Below are positions 19,085 through 25,808 of a stretch of DNA of 64,000 nt, piece after piece. The stretch covers positions 992,001 to 1,056,000 of the forward strand of contig NZ_CP137573.1 of the NCBI RefSeq assembly GCF_033343995.1. Reading direction: 5' to 3'. Each line of letters opens with the position of its first letter. The first letter of the stretch is position 1. Below the pieces are notes generated by a model. It made no database searches, was not told the origin of the DNA, and saw nothing but the letters and a program-made list of their open reading frames with translations. Both the position numbers and the translations under genes were made by a program. The stretch comes from Streptomyces sp. HUAS YS2. GTDB lineage: Bacteria > Actinomycetota > Actinomycetes > Streptomycetales > Streptomycetaceae.

Positions 19085-19431
19085 GTCTCTACGAGTCCGG
19101 TGAAGTCGCGCTCGTTGCGCTCCGCCCGGCGGACGTACCAGCGGGCTATCGCCCAGATCACGGGATAGACGCCGACGCCGAGCGTCACCCAGACCACAGC
19201 CGCGGGCGCGGGCAGCGCGAGCAGCAGCGGCAGCGAGCCGACCAGCAGCGCGAGGGCGGCGAGCGCGGTGAGCGCGGCGCGCAGCTGGCTGCGCATCAGC
19301 GAGCGGACGTAGGTGTGTCCCAGGGTGGTCTGTTCGTTGATCTCCGACCGCGCGGGCGGGTGGCCGGGCGGCCGGCGGGTGGCGCGCGGCACTCCGGTCA
19401 CGGTCTCGCGGCGGGGCTGGGACTCTGGCAT
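19081..19431 (-). CDS. DUF485 membrane protein, symporter partner
   Basis: 116-residue protein with two helices (about 55-75 and 79-100) after a charged N-terminus, ending in RRAERNERDF. DUF485 (YjcH-like) proteins are encoded next to ActP-type symporters and are thought to assist them. Here the stop overlaps the symporter GTG by GTGA, giving strict coupling. The ATG at 19431 lacks a clear ribosome site. Confidence 0.85.
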   Translation of the reverse strand: MPESQPRRETVTGVPRATRRPPGHPPARSEINEQTTLGHTYVRSLMRSQLRAALTALAALALLVGSLPLLLALPAPAAVVWVTLGVGVYPVIWAIARWYVRRAERNERDFTGLVET

Positions 19432-19496
19432 CGAGCGGAGTCTACGCAGCAGCCCCCCGGCCGGGGTAGAGATGCCGGTGGGCAGGTTTCGGTCGG

Positions 19497-20261
19497 TCAG
19501 CCGCGGACGTGGCGCATCAGCAGGTCCCTCAGCTGGCGGGCGTGGCGGCGGCTGACGGCCAGCTCGGCGGCGCCGACCCGGACGGTGGTCGAGCCGCCGT
19601 CGAGGCGGATCTCGTCGATCCGGCCGAGGGCGACGAGATGACTGCGGTGGACGCGGACGAAGCCGCGCGCGGCCCACCGCTCCTCCAGGGTGGACAGCGG
19701 GATGCGGACGAGATGGCTGCCGTCGTCGGTGTGGAGCCGGGCGTAGTCGCCCTGGGCCTCGACGTAGGCGATGTCGTCGATCGGTACGAAGCGGGTGACG
19801 CCGCCGAGTTCGACGGGGATGTGCTCACCGGTCACACCGGGCGCGGCGGTCACGCTGGACGCTGCGGCGGCGTGGACCTGCTCGTGGACCCGCCGTATCG
19901 CCTCCGCGAGCCGCTCGCCGCGGACCGGCTTGAGCACGTAGTCCACCGCCTCGAGGTCGAAGGCCTGGACGGCGAACCCCTCGTGCGCGGTGACGAAGAC
20001 GATCAGCGGCGGCCGGGCGAACCCGGCGAGGAGCCGGGCGACGTCGAGGCCGGTGAGCCCGGCCATGTGGATGTCGAGGAAGACGACGTCGATGCCGTCC
20101 TCCCCGTCGGCGTCGGCGTCCAGGGCCCGTCCTATCCGCCGCAGCGCTTCGGTGGCATCGGTGGCTCCCTCGGCCGTGCGTACCCGGGGGTCGGCTCGCA
20201 GCAGGTAGAGCAGTTCCCCGAGGGCCGGCTCTTCGTCGTCGACGGCCAGTACGCGCAGCAT
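19497..20261 (-). CDS. LytTR-family response regulator
   Basis: 254-residue DNA-binding regulator. The receiver domain (1-125) has acidic DD at 8-9, the phospho-acceptor Asp63 in FLDIHM and the conserved Lys in VLKPV. A linker leads to a LytTR domain (about 145-250) with IAYVEAQGDYARLHT and RVHRSHLVAL, the family's DNA-contact signature. It is first in a same-strand set with DUF485, symporter and LytS kinase, so it probably activates the transporter genes when phosphorylated by the kinase. The gap of 65 bp to the DUF485 gene could hold its target promoter. Confidence 0.93.
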   Translation of the reverse strand: MLRVLAVDDEEPALGELLYLLRADPRVRTAEGATDATEALRRIGRALDADADGEDGIDVVFLDIHMAGLTGLDVARLLAGFARPPLIVFVTAHEGFAVQAFDLEAVDYVLKPVRGERLAEAIRRVHEQVHAAAASSVTAAPGVTGEHIPVELGGVTRFVPIDDIAYVEAQGDYARLHTDDGSHLVRIPLSTLEERWAARGFVRVHRSHLVALGRIDEIRLDGGSTTVRVGAAELAVSRRHARQLRDLLMRHVRG

Positions 20262-20374
20262 GGTGTCGGAGTGTAGGCGGCGGGCCCCACGTTGAGCACG
20301 GGGGCGGTCGGCTGCGTATTCCCTGAGGTGAGCAGGGAGAGCCGGGTGGCGGAGGTGAGGGCGGTGGGCGGCGG

Positions 20375-21016
20375 ATGACCGCGGCGGACAAGCACCGGGA
20401 CGCGGCGGCGTACGCGCTCGGCGTGCTGGAACCACTGGACGCGCTGCGCTGCGCCGACCATCTGACGGGCTGCCCGGGATGCGCCCAGGAGCACGCGGAG
20501 TTCGTGCGGCTCGCGGCGGCCCTGGCGGAGCTGGTCCCGCCCCCGGCCCGTACCGGCCCCGTACCGGCCGCGCAGGCCGAGGCCGACCCGCGCGCGGCGC
20601 GGGCCGCGGACCGCCGTCGGCGCTGGACGGCGCGGCTCGTGGCCTGGCCGTCCGTCGCCGCGGTGCTGTTGGCTGCGGTGCTCTTGCCGGACGACCCGCC
20701 GGCGGCGGTGCGGTTCTCCGCCGCCGACCGGGCCACGGGTGTGACGGCGTCCGCGGCGCTGGAGGACCGGGAGTGGGGAACGGCGGTGGGCCTGCGGGTG
20801 TCGGGCCTGCCCGACGCCACCGTGTGCGAGCTGTTCGCGGTGGACCGGCAGGGCCGCGAACTCCCGCTGCTCACCTGGCACGCGGACACGGACACGGACG
20901 CGGACCGGTCCGGCGCCCCGCTGATCGAGACGGCGGCCCCCGTCCACCCGTCCGAGATCGACCACCTGACCGTCCGCACCCCCGACGGCGTCCGACTCGC
21001 GGATCTGCGCCGCTAG
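20375..21016 (+). CDS. Zinc-finger anti-sigma factor
   Basis: 213-residue protein with an N-terminal zf-HC2 anti-sigma domain. An early His (HRDAAAYALG) and CADHLTGCPGC give the HxxxCxxC zinc pattern. One membrane helix (about 88-105) separates it from an exported C-terminal domain resembling anti-sigma-K (RskA-type) sensor domains (GLRVSGLPDATVCELFAVD). It should hold an ECF sigma factor at the membrane. No sigma gene is adjacent; the neighbour upstream is the divergent LytTR regulator. The ECF gene at 14411 is the only candidate partner in view. Confidence 0.85.
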   Translation: MTAADKHRDAAAYALGVLEPLDALRCADHLTGCPGCAQEHAEFVRLAAALAELVPPPARTGPVPAAQAEADPRAARAADRRRRWTARLVAWPSVAAVLLAAVLLPDDPPAAVRFSAADRATGVTASAALEDREWGTAVGLRVSGLPDATVCELFAVDRQGRELPLLTWHADTDTDADRSGAPLIETAAPVHPSEIDHLTVRTPDGVRLADLRR

Positions 21017-21041
21017 GGGGTGTGGGGAGGTACGGGGAGGC

Positions 21042-21860
21042 TCAGCCGAGCCGTGCCCCGGCCGCGAGATCGCGGAGGAACCGCTCGAGCGCCTCGTGCA
21101 GGACGGCGGGGCGTTCCAGGTGCAGGTCGTGTCCGGTCCCGGGGACGCTCATGGACACCGTCGCGGGGCGCTGTCGGAGCATGCTGTCGCACTCCTCCGG
21201 GGCGATGATGCCGGACTGACCGAGGACGGCCAGGGTCGGGCAGGTGACGTCGGCCCACTCGTTCCAGAAGGAGCGCCGGACGTTCTCGGCCAGGGAGTCG
21301 ACCATCACCTCGCGGTCGAAGCGCGGCCACCACGCGCCGTCGCGTTCCTCCAGGCCGGCGGCCCAGCCCTCGCCGACCGGGCCGCCGCCGAGGAACTCCA
21401 CGGCGACCTCGCGCGACGGGAAGGGGACCGGCCACGAGTCGAGCCATCCGCCGATCTCGGCGGGCACCTCCGGACTCGCCCGGCCGGGGCCGGCCTCGAC
21501 GAGCACGAGCCCGCGGACGAGGTCGGGATGAGCGGCGGCGGTGAGCATGGCGGTGTGGCCGCCGAGCGACTGGCCGATCAGGACGGGCCGCCGGAGGTCC
21601 AGTCGGTCGAGGACCGCGACGACGTCGGCGACGTACGCGGCGCGCGAGCGGTCGTGCGGGCGCCGCTCGCTGGCACCGTGGCCGCGCTGGTCGATGGCGA
21701 CGACCCGGTGCCGGGGGCTCAACCGCCGGGCGATCGCGTCCCATTCGCCCGCGTGGCCGGCCAGTCCGTGCAGCAGGACGACGGGCGGCTCCGCCCCGCC
21801 CCAGTCACGGCAGGAGATGCGTACGCCGTCGCGCACGACGGTGCGCTCGGACCAGGTCAT
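21042..21860 (-). CDS. Alpha/beta-fold hydrolase
   Basis: 272-residue soluble hydrolase. The oxyanion region VVLLHGLAGHAGEW is followed by DQRGHGAS, the nucleophile elbow GQSLGG (Ser about 96), an acidic residue after the cap (VLGQSGIIAPEECD) and the terminal GTGHDLHLE with catalytic His. Such enzymes include esterases, lactonases and epoxide hydrolases; substrate not predictable. The ATG is 21860. It converges on the anti-sigma gene and is divergent from the DUF4287 gene, apparently alone. Confidence 0.88.
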   Translation of the reverse strand: MTWSERTVVRDGVRISCRDWGGAEPPVVLLHGLAGHAGEWDAIARRLSPRHRVVAIDQRGHGASERRPHDRSRAAYVADVVAVLDRLDLRRPVLIGQSLGGHTAMLTAAAHPDLVRGLVLVEAGPGRASPEVPAEIGGWLDSWPVPFPSREVAVEFLGGGPVGEGWAAGLEERDGAWWPRFDREVMVDSLAENVRRSFWNEWADVTCPTLAVLGQSGIIAPEECDSMLRQRPATVSMSVPGTGHDLHLERPAVLHEALERFLRDLAAGARLG

Positions 21861-21984
21861 ACGGCCCCCTCGAGGGTGTGTCGGGTGGGAGGTGGCGAGG
21901 GTGGCGGGGGTAGCCCTTGCCCACGGCTCCCGGCAAGGCGATGATTCAAGATCACGAAGCACCGATGGACAAGGATGCAGCAAC

Positions 21985-22197
21985 ATGACCGAACCGGTGA
22001 AGGGCCCGGCCTCCTACTTCCCCTCGATCGAGAAGAAGTACGGCCGCCCGATCGCGGAGTGGAAGGACCTGATCCGCTCCTCACCCCTGAGCAAGCACAT
22101 GGAGCTCGTGTCCTGGCTCAAGACCGAGCACGGCCTGGGCCACGGCCACGCCAACGCCCTCGTCGCGCACACCCTCGCGGAGGAGAGCAGCAAGTAG
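21985..22197 (+). CDS. DUF4287 small protein
   Basis: 70-residue soluble protein that matches the DUF4287 pattern: ASYFPSIEKKYGRP, then WKDLIRSS and LKTEHGLGHGHANALVAHTL. The family is small and helical and often found near DNA-related or hydrolase genes; function unknown. It is isolated between a divergent hydrolase and a convergent MarR gene, with 10 bp to the latter's stop. Confidence 0.88.
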   Translation: MTEPVKGPASYFPSIEKKYGRPIAEWKDLIRSSPLSKHMELVSWLKTEHGLGHGHANALVAHTLAEESSK

Positions 22198-22207
22198 ATT
22201 GCCCCCG

Positions 22208-22675
22208 CTAGGACGTCGGGGCCGTATTGCGCAGCATCTGGCGGAGCACCTTGAGCGTGGTGACGTAGTCGGCGTCGTCGATGCCCGCGTGCACACGGTC
22301 CCGGAAGGCCGGGACGTGCGTCTTGACGTCCACGCGGGCGGCCTCTCCGGCCTCGCTGATCCACAGCCGGCCGGCCTCGTCGCGGGTGAGCCGGCCCTGG
22401 TCGACGAGGATCTCCGACTCGGCCGCCAGGTCGTCCTCGGGGCGCAGGTACGAGCTCATCGCCTGCCGCAGCTCGGGCACGGTCATGCCTTGCCCGTCCG
22501 GCGACAGGTCGTTCCTCGACAGGTTGCGCAGCAGCCAGTACTGGGGCTGGGAGATGCCGAGTTCGGCGAGCCACGTACGGGTGAAGGCGACCAGGGCCTG
22601 GTTGGCCAGGCCCGTCCAGTACGCGGCGGGCTGGGCGGCGAGTTCGGCGTCGGTGAGGTCGGCGTCCGTGGTCAT
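22208..22675 (-). CDS. MarR-family transcriptional regulator
   Basis: 155-residue winged-helix protein. Helices 1-2 (YWTGLANQALVAFTRTW), the recognition region (QPQYWLLRNLSRN, VPELRQAMSSYLRPEDDL) and the wing (LVDQGRLTRDEAGRLWISEAG) follow MarR order. MarR dimers usually repress transport or detoxification genes and respond to phenolics or oxidants; no target gene is divergent here, so it may act elsewhere. The promoter upstream carries a SoxR-like operator (see 22716-22746), suggesting it is induced by redox-active compounds. Confidence 0.85.
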   Translation of the reverse strand: MTTDADLTDAELAAQPAAYWTGLANQALVAFTRTWLAELGISQPQYWLLRNLSRNDLSPDGQGMTVPELRQAMSSYLRPEDDLAAESEILVDQGRLTRDEAGRLWISEAGEAARVDVKTHVPAFRDRVHAGIDDADYVTTLKVLRQMLRNTAPTS

Positions 22676-22715
22676 CTTCGGTACTCCTCGGTCGAGTTCC
22701 TGCGCTTCGACGCCG

Positions 22716-22746
22716 ACGGTATGACCTCGAGCAAACTTGAGGTCAA
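22716..22746 (-). promoter_or_regulatory. SoxR-type (MerR-family) promoter of MarR gene
   Basis: Leftward TTGACC (22746-22741) and TACCGT (22721-22716) stand 19 bp apart, the long spacing typical of MerR-family promoters. Between them lies CCTCAAGTTTGCTCGAGG (22742-22725), an imperfect palindrome close to the sox-box form CCTCAAGTTTGCTTGAGG known from SoxR targets, differing at one base. The predicted start site is about 35 bp before the MarR ATG. Confidence 0.7.
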
Positions 22747-22834
22747 CACGGTCACCGCGGGGCGGACGTGCGCGTGAAGAGGCGGCCGGGGAGGTCCGCG
22801 CGCGCCGGTCGTCGCAACGACCGCTGTGGTGCGC

Positions 22835-23695
22835 CTACTTCAGCAGGCGCGAGAGCCGGCGGTCGGCGAGCGGCTTGCCGCCCGTCTGGCAGGTGGGGCA
22901 GTACTGGAGGGAGGAGTCGGCGAACGACACCTCGCGGATCGTGTCGCCGCATACGGGGCACGGCTCGCCGGTGCGCCCGTGCACGCGCAGGCCGCTCTTC
23001 TTCTCGGCCTTCAGACGGCCGGCCGCGAGGCCGTGCGAGCGCTCGACGGCCTCCTCGAGGGTGCTGCGCACCGCCTCGTACAGGGCAGTCGTCTCCTCCT
23101 CCGACATATTCTGGGTCGGCTTGAAGGGGGACATCCTGGCGGCGTGCAGGATCTCGTCACTGTAGGCGTTGCCGATCCCCGCGATCAGACTCTGGTCCCG
23201 CAGCGCTCCCTTGATCTGGCGGCGTTCGCCCTGGAGCAGTGCGGCGAACGCGGCCCGGTCGAACTCCGGGGCCAGCGGGTCCGGTCCGAGGCGGGCGACG
23301 CCGGGCACGTCAGCGGGGGCGTGGACGAGGTGGACCGCGAGCCGCTTCTGCGTGCCCGCCTCGGTGAGGTCGAAGCCGTCACCGCCGGTGAGCGCGACGC
23401 GCAGAGCGAGCGGCCCCCTGCCGGGCTTGGGAAGTCCGGACGGCAGGACGTCCTTCCACTGCAGCCACCCCGCGCGGGCGAGGTGGATCAGCAGATGAAG
23501 GCCGCCGGCCTCTATGTCCAGGAACTTGCCGTGCCGGGCGACGCCGGTGACCTCCGCGCCCTCGACAGCGCTCAGCGGCGGGTCGTACGTCTTGAGCACG
23601 CTGATCGCGACGGGGAGCACGCGGGCGATCTCCTTGCCCACGAGCTGGGCGTCGAGGAACTCGCGCAGCGCTTCCACCTCGGGCAGTTCGGGCAT
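22835..23695 (-). CDS. Fpg/Nei-family DNA glycosylase
   Basis: 286-residue bifunctional glycosylase/AP lyase for oxidised bases. MPELPEVEAL gives catalytic Pro2 and Glu3. ARHGKFLDI holds the conserved Lys near residue 56. Helix-two-turn-helix sequence IAGIGNAYSDEILHAA follows at about 172. The C-terminal zinc finger is intact (CPVCG and CPTC). This variant, with an Ile/Val-rich N-domain, resembles actinobacterial Nei-like paralogues more than classical MutM, so the preferred lesion is uncertain. The ATG is fixed by the need for Pro2. It reads toward the MarR gene, whose promoter lies in the 159-bp gap. Confidence 0.92.
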   Translation of the reverse strand: MPELPEVEALREFLDAQLVGKEIARVLPVAISVLKTYDPPLSAVEGAEVTGVARHGKFLDIEAGGLHLLIHLARAGWLQWKDVLPSGLPKPGRGPLALRVALTGGDGFDLTEAGTQKRLAVHLVHAPADVPGVARLGPDPLAPEFDRAAFAALLQGERRQIKGALRDQSLIAGIGNAYSDEILHAARMSPFKPTQNMSEEETTALYEAVRSTLEEAVERSHGLAAGRLKAEKKSGLRVHGRTGEPCPVCGDTIREVSFADSSLQYCPTCQTGGKPLADRRLSRLLK

Positions 23696-23739
23696 ATCCC
23701 CACCCTGCCGCACCACCCGCCAACCCGCGCGCGCCCGAG

Positions 23740-24235
23740 CCGCACAGCGGCGAGCCGGGCAGACAGAGCGAGGCGGCGCGGCCGGAGCCGGCGCGGCAAC
23801 AAACCCTCGCGGCGGCGAGCCGTCGGCTCGCGCGCCCGGCCGGCGGTGAGCCGGGAGCAGCGAGCCCGCGCGGCGGCGGAGCGGGAAGGCGGCGAGGCCA
23901 CAAGCCGGCGCGGCAACAACCGGCGAAGCCTCGTGGCAGCGACCTCGGACGGCGCGAGCCCGCACGGCGGCGAGCCAGGGCAGCGGCATGGCCGCGAACC
24001 CTTGCGGCGGCGAGCCGGGGCGGCGGCAAGGCCGCGAGTCGGGGCGCCAACGAGCCGGCGGAGTCTCGCGGCAGCGAGCCCGCGAGTCCGCGCGGAGGCG
24101 ACCAGGGAGGCGCCACGGCCGCGAGCCCGGCGCGGCAACGAGCCCGCGAAACCTCGCGGCAGCGAGCAGGCGACCCGCGCGCCCGCCCGGCGGCGAACCG
24201 GGACGGCAGCGCGTTGCGAACCGGGAGACAGCCGG
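23740..24235. repeat. Degenerate GCGGCGAGCC-type repeat field
   Basis: The 695 bp between the glycosylase start and the acyltransferase stop hold no convincing gene. About 500 bp is built from variants of a few short words: GGCGGCGAGCC, CGGCGCGGCAACAA, CCTCGCGGCAGCGAGC and GGCCGCGAGCC. They recur at irregular spacing, roughly 12-20 times, in one orientation. It may be a degenerated tandem array. The remaining 24236-24390 is plain GC-rich sequence. Confidence 0.7.
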
Positions 24236-24390
24236 CCAGCTGCCCGGTGGAACCGGGGCGCCCGGGCCCCGGGGCCCGCGGCCGCCACCCCCGCCTCAGC
24301 CGACCCCCTACGGCCGCCCAGGCCCGGACGCGCCCCCGGCCGGCCAGGCGCCGCCGCACCTCACTCCCGGCCGCCCCCTACCCCCGCGCC

Positions 24391-25731
24391 TCACCCGCCG
24401 GCCCAGGTCTCCAGCTCGGCCAGTTCCTCCGCCAGGCCGGCGGCGAGTTCCGCCAGGTCCGGGACCGCCTTGCCGTCCGCGACCAGGCCGATGTGCATCT
24501 GGCCCCCGTACGGCGACATCGCCACGGCCAGCGCCTGGCCCCGGGCGAGCGGCGCCATCGGGAACAGCGCGCGCAGTGGCGCGCCGCCCAGCGAGAGCGC
24601 CGAGCGGGGCAGCGGGACGTTGGTGACCAGCAGGTCGAACAGCATCCGGGCGGCGCCGGAGGCGATCGGCGCGCCGAACCGGTGGGCCAGGGGATGGAGT
24701 TGGTCGGCGAGCACCGCGACCGCCCCGGCACCGCGCATCGGCCCGGCGGCCTTGTTGCGGTCCATCGCCTCCCGTACCGCGGCGAGCCGTGCCGCCGGGT
24801 CGGGTTCGGTGACCGGCAGGCCCACCAGGTACGCGGAGAGCCGGTTGCCGGAGTCCGGCGGCGCGCCGGGACGCCGCCGGGAGACCGGGACGAGGGCGCG
24901 CGGGTCGGCGCCGGGCAGCGGTTCGCCGCGGTCGGCGAGCCAGCGGCGCAGCGCCCCGGCGACGGTGGCGAGCAGGACGTCGTTGGCGGTGCCGCCGGCG
25001 GCCCGGCGCACGGCGTGCACGCGCTCCAGGTCGAGGACGACGGTGGCGACCCGGCGCGTGCCGCTGGAGTCGGCGGCGAGTGCGGCGTGGCCGCCGCGCG
25101 GGTCGAGCCGGCTGGCCCGGACGACGGACGCACCGACGCCGACGGCCCGGCCGAGTTCCTCGATCCGGCTGCGGGCGACGCCGGCGAGCTGCCGGGGGCC
25201 TGGCATCCAGGAGCGGGGCGGCACGGCGCGGCGGCGGGTGGTCCGGGTGGTCCGGGCGGCGGCGATCTCGTCGAAGATCCCGGCGCCGATGGCGACGGCG
25301 CGCATGCCGTCGGCGAGCGCGTGATGGAGTTTGACGAGGACGGCGAAGGAGCCGTCGGGACCGCCGGTCAGCAGGTACATCTCCCAGGGCGGCCGGCCGC
25401 GCTCCAGGGGACGTTCCATCAGTTCGCCGGCCAGCAGGGCCGCCTCGGCGGCGAAGTCCGTGCCGGGCAGCGCGACGTGCCGGACGTGCCGGCGGACGTC
25501 GAAGTCGGGGTCGGTCCGCCAGGCCGCGCCGCCGACCGGCAGCAGCACGTCGCGGACCCGCATCCGCAGCCGCGGGATCGCGGCGGCGCGGCGGGAGAGC
25601 AGCTGGAGCTGGGCGGCGGGCTCGTCCGCGGCGGGGCCGAAGTGGGCGAGCGCGCCCAGGTGCATGGGATGGTCGGTGGTCTCGAGGTGCCAGAACGCCA
25701 GATCAAGAGGTGCCAGAAGCTCGCTGCTCAA
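24391..25731 (-). CDS. Wax ester synthase/DGAT acyltransferase
   Basis: 446-residue WS/DGAT enzyme that esterifies acyl-CoA to alcohols or diacylglycerol, feeding storage lipid. The N-terminal half holds the active site HHALADG at 136-142 and PPWEMYLL before it. The C-terminal half has NDVLLATVAGALR and the late NVPLPR motif of the family. Size is typical (about 450 aa). The start is TTG 25731, supported by GAGGAA 6 bases upstream; an ATG nearby begins a frame stopped after four codons. It lies 77 bp after the SpoIIE phosphatase gene on the same strand and may share its transcript. Confidence 0.93.
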   Translation of the reverse strand: MSSELLAPLDLAFWHLETTDHPMHLGALAHFGPAADEPAAQLQLLSRRAAAIPRLRMRVRDVLLPVGGAAWRTDPDFDVRRHVRHVALPGTDFAAEAALLAGELMERPLERGRPPWEMYLLTGGPDGSFAVLVKLHHALADGMRAVAIGAGIFDEIAAARTTRTTRRRAVPPRSWMPGPRQLAGVARSRIEELGRAVGVGASVVRASRLDPRGGHAALAADSSGTRRVATVVLDLERVHAVRRAAGGTANDVLLATVAGALRRWLADRGEPLPGADPRALVPVSRRRPGAPPDSGNRLSAYLVGLPVTEPDPAARLAAVREAMDRNKAAGPMRGAGAVAVLADQLHPLAHRFGAPIASGAARMLFDLLVTNVPLPRSALSLGGAPLRALFPMAPLARGQALAVAMSPYGGQMHIGLVADGKAVPDLAELAAGLAEELAELETWAGG

Positions 25732-25808
25732 CGGTTCCTCATGTCCTCAGAGGGCTGTGGAGCCCGAAGTCAACCGCCAATGGACGGTTACGGTCAAGTA
25801 CGGTCATT

